In this document: positions 10,430 to 22,320 of the stretch, in pieces
Numbering within the stretch: the stretch's first letter is position 1
Layout: each line of letters opens with the position of its first letter
NCBI GenBank assembly: GCA_021397845.1
Contig: CM038047.1
Coordinates: 43,865,210-43,929,209 of the forward strand
DNA: 64,000 nucleotides
Origin: Areca catechu
Lineage: Eukaryota; Streptophyta; Magnoliopsida; Arecales; Arecaceae
Direction: 5' to 3'
Notes under the pieces: generated by a model
Databases searched by the model: none
The model's input: only the letters and a program-made list of their open reading frames with translations
What the model was told of the DNA's origin: nothing
Position numbers and translations under genes: made by a program

Positions 10430-11563
10430 TCTCTCGAGATAGCGAGCCAAGCTCCGTCCTCCACCAGGTCGGGCCTGTGAGCTCTGGATGCCTAGGCCAG
10501 AGCCGTACTCTGCCCTCTAGAGCGAGAACCTCGGAGGTTGAGCCCTGTGGTTGGAGTCGAGCTCAGCACTCCTCCGCCATGTGGAGCCTCTCCGAGTGTG
10601 AGCCCTCTGGATCGGGTCCATACCCTGCCCTCTAGAGCGAGGTCCTCGGAGGTTAAGCCCTGTGGTCGGAGTCGAGCTCAGCACTCCTCCGCCACGTGGA
10701 GCCCCTCCGAGCGCGAGCCCTCTGGACCGGGTCCGTACCTTGTCCTCCAGAGCAAGACCCTCGGAGGTTAAGCCCTGTGGTCGGAGTCGAGCTCAGCACT
10801 CCTCCACCATGTAGAGCCTCTCCGAGCGCAAGCCCTCTGTACTGGGTCCGTACCCTGCCCTCTAGAGCGAGACCTCGGAGGTTGAGCCCTGTGGTCAGGG
10901 TCGAGCTCCGCCCTCCTTCGCCACGTGGAGCCTCTCCGAGCGCAAGCCCTCTGGACCGAAACCGCACCCTGCCCTCCAGAGCGAGACCCTCGAAGGTTGA
11001 GCCCCATGGTCGGAGTCGAGCTTAGCCCTCCTCCGCCACATGGAGCCTCTCCGAGCACGAGCCCTCTGGACCGGGCCCGCACTCTGCCCTCCAGAGCAAG
11101 ACCCTTGGAGGTTGAGCCCTGTGGTCGGAGTCGAGCTCAGCCCTCCTCCACCATGTGGAGCCTCTCCGAGTGCGAGCCCTCTGGACTGGGTCCATACCCT
11201 GTCCTCCAAAGCGAGACCCTCGGAGGTTGAGCCCTGTGGTCGGAGTCGAGCTCAGCACTTCTTCGCCACGTGGAGCCTTTCCAAGTGCGAGCCCTCTAGA
11301 CCGAGTCCGTACCCTGCCCTCCAGAGTGAGACCCTTGAAGGTTGAGCCCTGTGGTCAAAGTTGAGCTCGGCCCTCCTTCACCACGTGGAGCCTCTCCGAG
11401 CGCGAGCCCTCTGGACCGGGCACGCACCCTGCCCTCCAGAGCGAGACCCTCGGAGGTTGAGCCCTGTGGTCGGAGTCGAGCTCAGCCCTCCTCCGCCATG
11501 TGGAGCCTCTTCGAGCGCGAGCCCTCTGGACCGGGCCCGCATTCTGCCCTCCAGAGCGAGACC
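10430..11563. repeat. 115-bp GC-rich tandem array, part 1
   Basis: About nine to ten copies of a 115-bp unit running from GAGGTTGAGCCCTGTGGTC through CCATGTGGAGCCTCTCCGAG to CCAGAGCGAGACCCTCG. Since 115 is not a multiple of three, each unit shifts frame. The absence of stops in several frames gives overlapping ORFs of about 80-110 codons on both strands. These look like composition artefacts rather than genes. The array is interrupted at 11563 and resumes in phase at 13923. Confidence 0.92.
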
Positions 11564-13917
11564 TGTAAGAAAACGTTGCAGGTGGTTTGACATGATCCTA
11601 CATTAGGCATGCAAACAGCTGTGGGAGCAGAATGGATTTTAAAACTTGTTTTAAAAATCGCGCAACGAAAAACTGCTCCACCTAGAAACTAATCTATTCT
11701 AGTTGCATGAAGGCATGTATCATGATATAAAAATATTTGCAAAAATTAAACAAATAAATCTATTTATGCATGATTAAAAAAATAATTTTCCGTACCTTTA
11801 TTCTGCCTGGAATAACTCTGGAATATCTGCTGGAATAGCTGGGATAACAGGAATAAGTTTATTCCTATTGTCTTCTTCCAGCAGCCTTTGGGACGCTCTG
11901 TTCTTCTTCTCCAAAAGTTGCAGCAAACCCAAATCAAACGGCCAATCTCTTGGTCTCTTCTCCTTCACCAACAGCAAGAGATCTTCTTGCTTCAAAGGAG
12001 AGGGATTTGCACCAATCTTCCAATCGATTGAAGTCCGTTCATCCAAGAAATTCTGAACAAAAATTTCTGCAACAACCAAAAATAGAACACAAGAAAATAG
12101 CAGCAACTAAGGTTGATCCGGCTCCTAGGTGCTCAAGCGAACACCCTCTAGAGGGGAGACATGCCTGGGGCTCCTCTGATCTAGCCTCTCGCACGATGCT
12201 AGTCGCCGGAAACGTTGGAACGGTGGGAGGGTGGAAGAAGGCAGAACACTGTTCTGAAATTGGTTTTCTCCAAAACCAAAATTCTTCCACGGATTGAGCA
12301 CTAACCAAGAAGGGAATCAAGGACCTTTTCTCTCCCAATCTCTCACCAAAACCAGGCCTCTAAGTCACCGGTGGAATGGAAGATGGAAGCTCTCAAAGGG
12401 AAGAACAATCTCAGCATTTTCAGCCTTGCAGAAAAATTCAGCGCCCAGATTTTTTTTATATCACGATGAACTAGGGGACTGCAGTTGTATTTAAGGGCAG
12501 CAGAGAGGAAGACGGAGAGACTGGGAGAGGAAGAGGCAGCCGGCTGCGTTTTTTCAAATAAATCAGCCATTAAACAAGGTTAAAACATAGCCGGTGGAGG
12601 GAGAAGAAAGGACGCCCGCCTAGCATCAAACCTTCGGTCGTTTGGGCTTCCAGCGCTTGGGTTTCAACGTGTAAAACATTTACATGGTAAAAAAGAACAC
12701 CGGTTCAAAACCGGTCCAAGCAAAAAAAAATGGTCCAATCCATTTAAACCTCTTGGTTCAATCTAATTGAACCGGTTCAAGTCTAATTAAATTGGTTCAA
12801 TGGATTAAAATTGGTTCACAACCAATTGAAGGCCAAAACGAACTCCGAATCAGTTCAAAATTGATTCAGAAAAAACTTGGCGCAGTCCTGGTCAGCCCGG
12901 AACAATTTTCGGTTAACACAGACAAGGGCAAGACGAGAAAAAGAGTGCTCAAAAAATACTGTGACCATAAAACCGAGACGATTTCCAATCGTAATCGGTA
13001 TCCGGATCAAAGAGTAATCCTCTATGGCGTGTGACCTCATAGGTTCGAACATAAACGGTAGCACTAGAACAATTCTAGTACCAGCACAGAAAACCATCTA
13101 GCAATGGATCCCGGCGTCCGGATAGGTCGAAGATGCGGGAGCAAACTATCAAACCTCTGGCATATGGTTACCATATAATTCGTCCCTTTGACTTCTAATG
13201 CTCAGGACGACTGAGATTGGGCTGCCAAACCAGACTGAGTCAGTCGACACGTGTCTCAACCTTGCAAGCCCAGTGACTCTCACTAGGGCTACCCCGGCTG
13301 AGGATTTGCTAAATTGAGATACTGCGAGACATTCAATCCAAACTGTTTGGACAGGTCAATTCCATCTTGGTCCATCACTGCTCCACAAGTACTTGCCTGT
13401 ACCCAGAAACCTTCCGTCACCGGATTAAAAATCCGGGTAGTTCGGCACCAAAGCACAGGGAGTTGCTTGCAAGCTACCGTAATGACCTTAGGTCGGAGGG
13501 ACACATATACCCATATCCAATCGTGAGTATCCCTTTGGCAGAAAGGGGCTGCACGGAGTCACGTTCAATGAGATATCACATATCCCACTTGCAGATCACA
13601 TCAGTGTCACCACACTCATTTGGTCAAGAGAATAACCAAACGATATGAACTACAACAACCTATACTTGATATATTGCCATCCAGTACAATATATCCTTTG
13701 GTTGTGAACAGGGTTTAAAGACCACTCGATACATCCTCTCTGTATCAAAGTCAGTGCAGTCCTAAGGACTTCATCACATGGAAAGAGTTCATTTCAGGGA
13801 AATACAATATGTGATGAGCTGCCAAAAATAATATTTTATTAATTCAAAGAAAGAGTACAATATTGAGCTCAACCGCCTACAACCCAGGCGATTGGCTTTG
13901 GGACATAATTCCCAACA
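11564..13917. mobile_element. 2.35-kb solo LTR nested in the 115-bp array
   Basis: It begins TGTAAGAAAACG and ends ATTCCCAACA. Perfect 5-bp target sites AGACC flank it (11559-11563 and 13918-13922). Removing it restores an uninterrupted 115-bp repeat unit (GCGAGACC joined to CTCGGAGG), which proves the boundaries. No terminal repeat pair, primer site or gag/pol sequence was seen, so it is a solo LTR, probably of a Ty1/copia family by its ATTCCCAACA end. ORFs within it of 60-115 codons show no recognisable domain. Confidence 0.87.
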
Positions 13918-14035
13918 AGACCCTCGGAGGTTGAGCCATATGGTCGGAGTCGAGCTCAGCCCTCCTTTGCCACGTAGAGCCTCTCCGAGTACGAGCCCTC
14001 TAGACCGGGTCCGTACCCTACCCTCCGGAGCCGAG
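13918..14035. repeat. 115-bp GC-rich tandem array, part 2
   Basis: One further unit (CTCGGAGGTTGAGCC ... CCCTCCGGAGC) follows the target-site copy in register with part 1. After about 14035 the sequence becomes unique. Confidence 0.88.
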
Positions 14036-14833
14036 GTGACCTCGCAAGCTCAGAGCGTTTGGGTCGGAGCGAGCCTTGCCATCCCAGGACGCCGGCGAGC
14101 CATCCAAGGACTACGAAGTGGCACCCCCCATACCACAATAACTGCCTGTCCACCCGTACTTCCAGGAGGATGGGCTAGTCAGAGAGCATGAACCCCTGGG
14201 GTGGCGATCCCCGGATCGAGGCTCTGCCAGGCTTCCCGGAATGGGGCTATCGGAGAAGATGTCAAAGCGAATGGAAGCTTCCCCTACCATATGTCAGGAA
14301 AGATGTCCCGTTTATGGCACGGAATCCTGCCGCACGCGTCTGCCAGCCCAGCGAGAATCCCGAGGCAAGCGTCCAATGGCCATTTTTCAATTACAAAGAA
14401 TGATCGACATCCCTAGAAGGGGGAAGGTAACAACAATACAATTCTAACACAAGTGCAAGCTCAATCAAGAGGGCAAAGCACCACCACTACCACCACTACC
14501 GAAGGAAAACGAGGGAAACAAAGAGAGGCGGTAGAACATGGAACCCCTCTGTCCTCGTCGTTATTCTCCCCCTGCTATGTTTTCATCTTCATTCTCACAC
14601 CATTTACTCCTCCTAGCACGGAGTCCATCAAGAGGGGCCCGACCGGGAGGATCTATTCCCCTGGATCGTCACTGACTTGACCGTCGGAGTATCGCCATCG
14701 AAAACCCTGGCTCGTGTCACTGACCCCTGTTTCGCATGTCCAGGACTAGAGGATCGCCAGGCAGCGGCGAGGGAAGAGCACTCCGGCACCGGCAGCAGCT
14801 ACAAGCCATGGCGATCTTGGCGGCAACAAATAG

Positions 14834-15010
14834 TATCCTTGTCTTAAAGCTTTGTGGGTCAGGGACCTACCCTTCAGATGATTCTCATAGATTCTTTCAT
14901 AAATCTCTTGAAGCACGTAGCTAGCTTCTGCAGGTTGCAGATACTTGAAAAACAAGAACAAGAAAGATCTTTTGTAAAGTTATTTATTTAGTAGCACGAA
15001 TTGGAAAGCT
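14834..15010 (-). pseudogene. Ty3/gypsy integrase zinc-binding N-terminus (copy 2)
   Basis: The minus strand reads PAEASYVLQEIYERIYENHL then GRSLTHKALRQGYY, the integrase N-terminal zinc-binding region with its conserved H...H...RQGYYW block. It joins to the core at 10319 once the nested LTRs are removed. It is degenerate. Confidence 0.85.
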
Positions 15011-15199
15011 TTTCTACTTGAATTTTTAAACTTTAAGGGATTGTCGGAAAGAATGCTTTTGGTCAAGAAGTTGATGAAAGGATTTATCTAACTGGGCTCA
15101 TGAACAATCTATTAGACTTCCTTAGTTTTGTTGATGCTGGGAGTTCCCAGGTACTCGATATAAGTTCGATCGAGGGAGTTGTTTGCCAAGGTTGTTAGC

Positions 15200-15765
15200 C
15201 AAGAGAGTGGATCTGCTCTGGCATTCTTATACTGGGAGGTGTGGAAGATGCTAAAGTACTTGAATACTGACATCAAGGCCTGTTAAGGTATTTGGCTATC
15301 ATCAGGTTTCGAGCTTCATATTCACCGGTTGCTTGGATGACTACTAGCTAAGAGTCGGTGAAGACCCTTAGACTTTTCATTCTGAGTTGCTTGGCGAGCT
15401 TTAACCTGACTAGAAGAGGTTCATACTTGGCTTGGTTATTGGTTACCTTCAATGCAAAACATAAAGCATACTCGACAACCATTCATTTTGAGTTAGTAAG
15501 ATTTAGTCCAACTTTACATCCTTAGAAACTTGAAGCTCCATCTATATGAAGAATCCAGATCATCCTTAGGTCGGGTTGCACAACAGGTTGGTCAGCTGAT
15601 ACTTCTTCAAGCTTATCATTTGACCATGTACACTTAATGAGGAAGTCGACCAAGACTTAGACCTTCATAGATGACCTTGGACGATAAGAAATGTCAAACT
15701 CATTAAGCTTAATTATCTATTTGGCCATCCTCTCAGAGGTGTCAGGCTATTACAAGATAGCCTTG
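15200..15765 (-). pseudogene. Ty3/gypsy RNase H domain (copy 2)
   Basis: Plus-strand text parallels 300-780 closely: GAGCTTCATATTCACCGGTT matches GAGCCTTAAACTCACCGGTG, and the NNQAKYEPLLV-type block is on the minus strand. No long frame remains, so it is more decayed than copy 1. It is cut off from RT by the Athila-type solo LTR at 15771. Confidence 0.75.
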
Positions 15766-15770
15766 AGTAG

Positions 15771-17693
15771 TAATAATTATATTATATATATAAATATTAA
15801 TTTAAGAATTAAGTTTTATTGATTTATTTATAATTGATATTTCTATATATCTTTTACAGGAAAGAAGATCAGCAATATAAAGAACTCGATTTATGGGTTC
15901 AAATAAAATAAATTTGAAGTAAATCGAACTTAAAATGAATCTGAAATTGAAGTTTAAAGATTATTAAAGAGTTTGCATGAGTTTTAAACCAGTCGATCCA
16001 TATTGGTTTATGAAATGCTCGAGTGATCTACAACAGCCATTGCTATCGGTTTGTGATTCAAAATCGTGGACCGTGGAAGGATTTTCACTGCAAGATTCCC
16101 TATTATGCTTTTCTTTCCCCTTATCAACTAGTTCCACCCCCTTCTCTATTCTGAGATGCCACCAGGCATCCTTCTCGTTGTTGGTCATCCCCATCTCTGC
16201 CACCTCCTTCCGTTTCAAGTGTCACTGTCTCCTTCCCATCTCCATCGCAGCCATGGCTGCCACCCATTCTGAGATGCCATCCTAGCCATCCTCCTCGCTA
16301 CCATTGCTATCATCCATTATCAGCCATCATCCACCTCCTTCTCGACCTGAACTACCCGCAGTCGCTGCTCGTTGCCTTCATCCTCTCTGTCCCTGAAGCC
16401 ACCAAGCCATTGCCTAAACTGATCTAATTCGATGCCATTACTGCCACTCCTCTGCCTGATCCACCATGATTGCCACCACCTTCTTCTCTAGTCTAGCTAT
16501 GTCCTCCTTTTCAAAGAAGCTGGCCACCACCTTCCTTCTCCTCTGTTTGCTGCTACCTCTCTGTAGACCTTGGGCTTGATTCAGTGGCCTGCCTGGGAGT
16601 GGTCACCTGAGAGAAGGCCATGTAAGCTATCAGAGTATGATCCAATGGCTCGAGAGCAATCCAAGATCAAACGGCTATGACTCAGCCTGGCTTTGATGAA
16701 GTTTTGATCACATAATTCTTAGGCATTTCATCAACATCCAATAAACATCAATCCTCAACTAGTCAAATATTGATTTAGAGATGGATTTGAAGGTTAAACC
16801 TGTTAGGATTCTAAGTATATTTCAACTGGAATTTGGTTTACCATCCAATCATTGATTTTGTGGGAAATAAATCTTAGCTGCTCCTATGATCTCTTTTTTT
16901 AGTCCCCCATACCAAAAATTATGAAAATCTCTCCTCTGTTAATACTTATAAAAAGGCTCCCATGCCTTTACTTGGAGGCATCAATTCCTGGAATCCCTTT
17001 AAAGCCTTGCGTAAAGAGAGAGGAAGGGAAGATCATGTGCGGCTAAGGAGTTTTGTCTTTGAGGAGTAGATGAGATTTTTAGTATTTATATTTTATAATT
17101 TTTCTTTATGTAATTATTACTTGATTGTAATGTTTGTTTTTCATGAATAAAATTATTTTTCATTACTTCAAGTTTTGTTCTTCATGTCTAAACTATAATT
17201 AAATTTTAGAATAGTCTAAGACTACGTAAAGACAAGTCGTGATCTCATGATATGATTCATACTTAGCAAGCTAGGCTATATTTGAAATCGAATTATAGAA
17301 AATATTATTTTTATGATTAGAGACTTTGAATAGTCTATGACTATGTAGGAATGGATCAAAGTCTATATCAAGCAAGATAGGTTATGCTCGGAGATCAATT
17401 ATAATTTAATAATTATATATTGAATAAATACTTGATATGATACTAAATACTGAATCGAAATCTAAAACATCTTTCATATTCTTGTTAATGTCTTGCTTAT
17501 TAATTTAATTTAATTCTTGTTCTTAGTTATAAATATATTCCCACTCTTTTATCTTTTAACTTAATTAAAATTCTAATAAAATTTTTTTGAAAGTGAACAT
17601 AACCTCAAATGATCCTTGAGGATACGATTCTAACTTACCCTAACTATAGTTTGAGTTGGTAAAATTATTTTTGATCACCTACGACAGTGATCA
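15771..17693 (+). mobile_element. Athila-type solo LTR
   Basis: 1923 bp flanked by perfect 5-bp target sites AGTAG (15766-15770 and 17694-17698). It starts TAATAATTATATT, a decayed form of the TGATAAGTCTATT start, and ends CTACGACAGTGATCA, nearly matching the LTRs at 45739-47576 and 51620-53517. Removing it rejoins the gypsy RT-RNase H linker. Its internal ORFs up to about 100 codons have no recognisable domain. Confidence 0.87.
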
Positions 17694-17698
17694 AGTAG

Positions 17699-18835
17699 TT
17701 GGTCAATTAGGACAATTATTGAATGGACTTAGAAGTAAGGCCTGAGACGTTGCGCAGAGATAATTGGTGCATAAGTTATCTTTTCAAATTTAGAGTACCC
17801 GATCTCTGCCTCATGGAGAACTCGACTGGTATAGTAAATAAATTTTTAGATTCCTTTGTCATCCACCTGAGTGAGTACAGAGCTAACTGCTTCTAGAGAT
17901 GTAACAAGGTATAAGTAAAGCTCTTCTTCAATTTTAGGCTTGAAAAGCAAGGATGAAGATCCAAGAAACTTTTTTAGCTTCTCAAAAGCTTGTCGGCATT
18001 CCCCTATCTAGTTGAAGTTATGTATTTATTACAAGATCTTGAAAAATGGCAAGCACCGCTAAGCCAATCTCAAGATAAATAGGTTGAGTGCAGTGATGCA
18101 TCTAGTGAGTTGCTGCACTTCTTTTTTAAAAGTTGTATGCCGCATGTCGAGGATTGCATGGATCTTCTTTGGAGTTGCCTCAATACCTTGATTGGTGACC
18201 AAGAATCTAAGAAATTTACTACCTAAGACACCAAAAGCATACTTACTCGGATGCAGCTTCATTTGATCTCGATGAAGGGTATCAAAGGCTTCCTTCAGGT
18301 CTTTGATATAGTTAACTTCTTTGAAGTTCTTGATGAGCATGTTGTTGGCATAGACCTTCATATTCTGACCAATTTGATCTTTGAAGACCTTGTTGACTAA
18401 CCATTAATAGGTGCTCCTACATTTTTCAAAGCAAAAGGTATCATTTTATAATAATAAATTACTTTTCGGTGATGAAAGCAATATTCTCCTCATTTACAAG
18501 AGCCAGCCTTATTTGGTTATAGCCTGAGAAGGCATCCAAGAAGCTAAGTAGCCTATGTCCGAAAGTAACATCAACCAGCTGATTAATCTTCGATAATAGA
18601 AACCTATCTTTCAGACATGCCTTATTCAGATCAGTGTAGTCGATGCAGATTCTCTACTTTCTATTACTTTCTTGACCATAACTATATTTGCCAGCTAGTC
18701 AAGATGACGAGCTTTCCTAATGAATCTAGTTGCCAAAAGTTTATCGACCTTTTTGTCAATGGCCTTCTATCTTTAAGGGGCAAAGCTTCTTTTCTTCTAC
18801 CAAACAAGCTTGAACTTTGGATCGATATTTAGCTT
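17699..18835 (-). pseudogene. Ty3/gypsy reverse transcriptase (copy 2), catalytic motif changed
   Basis: A 100-codon open stretch (18361-18059, minus) holds VYANNMLIK, LHPSKYAFGVLGSKFLRFLV and QGIEATPKKIHAILD, the same RT blocks as copy 1. The YVDD polymerase motif has become YANN (about 18337-18355), losing both aspartates. Stops surround it. Confidence 0.85.
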
Positions 18836-19282
18836 ATGGGTGATAACCTCTAGGAGAATCTCTGGCATATCAGATGCCGACCAAGAAAAAATATTTGCAT
18901 TCTATTGAAGGAATTCTAATAGTCGGTCCCATTCTTCTTCAGGCAAGAGGGCTCCAATTTGCATGGTCTTTACAGGATCATCTTTTAGTGGACAAGAGAG
19001 TAGTTGCTTGGTTTATTCTCCTTTGTTTTCAGGCTTTCTCTGGTTGAGTTGCTCAGCGATTGGTACTTCATTAGTTTTCTACACTTTAGGTGCCATCATG
19101 AAGCATTGTCGGGCCAATTACCGGTCGCCATGCATCTCGCTGACTCCATTCCTTATCGGGAAATGGATGAGAAGGTGTTTAGTAGAGACAATCGCATCTA
19201 ACCGATTGAGTCCTAACCATCCAAAGATGACGTTATACACCTAGGACACCTGAACAACAATAAAAATGAGGAAGATAGTGCT

Positions 19283-19492
19283 TTATCGAGGTGGGGTTCT
19301 TACAATGATAGAAAGAGTGATTTCTCCTTCGACCCCGATTGAGTTTCCAGAGAAGCCGACTATGAGTATAGAAATCCATCTCAACTGATTCTCAAATAAG
19401 TTTATCAGAATAAAAATATCATAAAATAAAATGTTAGTTGAGTTTTTCCCATCAACCATAATTCTCTTTATATCATGTTTTGCTATTATCAT
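19283..19492 (-). pseudogene. Ty3/gypsy aspartic protease (copy 2)
   Basis: The minus-strand peptide has KRIMVDGKNSTNILFYD followed by GFSGNSIGVEGEITL, the protease fold of Tat-like elements with its flap region. The expected D-S/T-G-S active site reads DGKNS, so it is inactive. Confidence 0.82.
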
Positions 19493-19739
19493 AGATATGA
19501 CAATAGTATCATCATGGAAATCTTGAACTCTGACTAAATCTCCATCAAAAAAAGAGATTATATTTTCTTCCCTCTCCTCTTTCCATGGCCTCTTCGAAGA
19601 ATGCTCAGCCCTTCAGGCGATCATGCCGACTTGTTCAACTATCAATTGATTATCGATCTTGACTTGAGTCTAGTACTGGCCAAAATTCTGGGCATCAACT
19701 CGAACTCCTCCATGATATATTTTTGCAGGTAGTCTCACT

Positions 19740-20460
19740 GAACAAGATCTTCAATCTCCCTCTTGAACTAAAAGCAGTCCTCAATATCATGGCCATGGTC
19801 TCGGTAGAAGCAATAATACTTACTTTTGTCGTGAGAGGCCAAAGACTTCATTGGGTAGCTCTCCTTCTATGTCCATAAGGATCTTGGATATGGAGGCTAG
19901 GAGAGGGGTATAGTTATCAAATTTACTGATTAAGTTCTTTGGCTTGGGACTTGGTCAGTAAGACGAGTTAGTCTTCTCGATCCAAGCTCCGCTTGGCTCT
20001 CCTTGAGCTTGCTACTTTTTTGGCTTCTCATCGATCTCTCGCCTAGTGAGAGCTCTCTTGTCTGCACGGATGTACTTCTATATGCGAGTCAGCATTTTCG
20101 AATAAGACTTAGGATAAGTCTTACCCAGAGAGTAGGTGAAGCAGGAGGTCCAGAGTCCTCTCTTTAGTGTCTCTCTTTAGGACCAGCATGTCACGGACTC
20201 ATTCAAGTGATAGACTTCTAACATTGCCATCTTGAATTGTGCCATGTAGTCATTCAGGGACTCTCTATCTTGCTATCGGATGGAAAAAGGATTGTTAGGA
20301 TCTCGTGGTATTTTTTGATTGACATTGAAGTGAGCCACGAACTTCCTTTCCAACTACTTGAAGGAGTAAATACTCCTTGGCTTGAGTCTGGAATACCATA
20401 CTCAAGCCACTTTATGAAGAGTGGCTGGGAAGGCAATATAAAGTAAGGCATCTGAGATGG
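19740..20460 (-). pseudogene. Ty3/gypsy gag (copy 2)
   Basis: Plus-strand text parallels copy 1 gag at 2840-3480 (for example the stretch at 20270-20450 against 3350-3480). The zinc knuckle remnant reads CFYRDHGHDIEDC on the minus strand near 19800. No open frame spans the domain. The further upstream leader (about 20460-21295) has no domain I can name. Confidence 0.78.
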
Positions 20461-21295
20461 CTTGAATTTGGATGAGAGCCTTATAGCTCTCCAGATGATC
20501 TAGCAGGTTGGTGGTACTATCATAGAGCTCTAGCCAGGGTATCTTGAACCAAATAGGAATTGGTTCTTCTAAGATTCGATGGAAAAAAGGGGGATAAGTA
20601 TTGAACTCTATCGTGCCTCGACTCCTCCTTGAAGATCAACAAGTTAGCGATCGATGTTATATAGGTTGCGATCATAGTCATTGAGACATTGTTTGGCTAG
20701 TTGCTGAACAATCACATCAATAGATCCCTCTTGAGAGGATTTGGACAATGATTCAAATAAAGATTGAGGGTACTTCTCCTATTTTGGCTATTTTTCTGGT
20801 TATCATTCGTCATGTAGGGGACTTTCTCGGCACGATGTGGGAGACCATGACTAGTGGATGGTCCGTTGATGAGAGAACCTTCCTCTAAGGAACCAACAGG
20901 TTAATCAACAGGATGAAGGGGACCATAGCCAATGAGAAGTCCGTCACTGGGAAGATCTCCACCCAAGGGATTGGTGGTTGGGTCAAGTAGCAACAGCGGA
21001 ATGGTTGAGATTTCCTGTTGTTGCTGCCTTATCGCGGATTGCTAGCACTACAAACTCTATACCACTGTGACTAGCATTTGGACTTGTTTCATTAAGGTAG
21101 CAAGCAGGTCCTGCTGGGTCCTAGTGGAAGGGGTGGAGGGGCGAATAGCTACACCATCGGACTATGCCGTTCGTCATGGCATGGGGAGAATTCGATATGA
21201 CTAGTAGAGGCATCCTGCACTCGTGTTGTCACTATTGAGCTCCAAGCTCTGGGATCTTTTTCTTGATGCTTTATCCTCTACTTTGTGCGCTAATA

Positions 21296-22320
21296 TGTTA
21301 CTGACAAATCACCCTTCACTGGGCTCTAGCAGCACTTGAGGGTCTTTTGGCCTTCTCCAATAGAATAAGATGATGTTTCTGGGTGCTCCGTAGATGGGGA
21401 CCTGCAAGAACAGTCCCATCAGTAGTGATCAGCAAGGAACCCTCCAATGCTCCAATCAGTGAGAGGATAAGAAGGGCTACAACAGCTAGAGTTGAGAGCA
21501 ATGATGAGATTGAATGAGCGCGAGAGTGGTGTAAGGATGCGTTACCTTTGCCAGGGGTCCACTCTTACCAATTTATAAGGTTACATGGAGTAATTGAATG
21601 CTATTTGGGAAGTGGCCTCCTCTGACATGTACAACAAAATTCATTATGATGTTGGGATCTTGTTCCTTAGAGTTTTTTCTGTCGATATCTTTTAATTAGG
21701 ATAGCTAGTTCGGTTGAGATCTTGCTCCTCACTACCTTGTCTACCATAATTCTGTCCTCCACGATCTTTGTTGGGATAGCTGTTCTTTGCTGAGACTACT
21801 ATGGTTGGTCGATCTTTGTCGCTTACTCGGGCGTCATGGATTCCGAGTACTTGGATAGCTTGTCTTTTGTCTAGAGAGTCCCAATATTATACCCTAGCAC
21901 GCCCGACCAAGTTTATTTTGGAAGTTAGTCGGGCTCGAGTAAATACTCAGTGGATACGTGTATAGGGATGTTAATCGGGCATGGCTGTCTATAGTCTCTC
22001 GGTGTAAGGTATTGCAGTTAGTCAATATAGTGATCGAATTAGTTATGCTCTACTTAGTTAGTTATTGGGTAGTCTAATAGTTTGTAGTTATCTCTTTCAC
22101 GATCGATGGCATAGTCGATGATATGGCCCCTTCTTAGTTAGTTATCTAGTGGTTGTCTCCATCTTAATCGATGATCCGATGGCCATCTCGAAATCGGGTA
22201 AGCAATTGTTACGACAAGTTTTATAAGTGCGATGAAAAAGCAATCTATAATCAACTCGATAGGAGAAATTATGGAGCATAAGATCATCTTTAGAGTTGTG
22301 GCGATCAAATTTGGGCAACA
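21296..22320 (-). mobile_element. 5' LTR of gypsy copy 2
   Basis: On the minus strand it starts TGTTGCCCAAATTTGATCGCC at 22320 and ends GTCAGTAACA at 21296, followed by TATTAGCGCACAAAGTAGAGG, a decayed primer-site region. It carries the GATTGGAGCATTGGAGGGTT block typical of the R region of these LTRs (about 21450). The length, 1025 bp, matches the estimate for the partner LTR at 4406-8156 after removing the insertion. The two LTRs are strongly diverged, so this insertion is old. Confidence 0.65.

Larger units (their letters stand above)
10325..14828 (-). mobile_element. Solo LTR of a GC-rich Ty3/gypsy family, inserted in the integrase
   Basis: The segment is TG...CA ended and flanked by perfect 5-bp target sites AATAG (10320-10324 and 14829-14833). 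Removing it rejoins the integrase as RQGYY-stop-PTMQEDA, where the stop is a mutated tryptophan codon. On the minus strand it begins TGTTGCCGCCAAGATCGCC, the start style of Tat-like LTRs, so it lies in the same direction as its host. No internal repeat, primer site or coding domain was found, so a solo LTR fits best. Its net length without the nested 11564-13917 insertion is about 2.15 kb. Confidence 0.85.

Noticed and set aside
10538..11606. Overlapping 70-109 codon ORFs on both strands as a repetitive protein
   Set aside because: They follow the 115-bp repeat and shift frame with it; both strands and all phases are equally open, so composition explains them.
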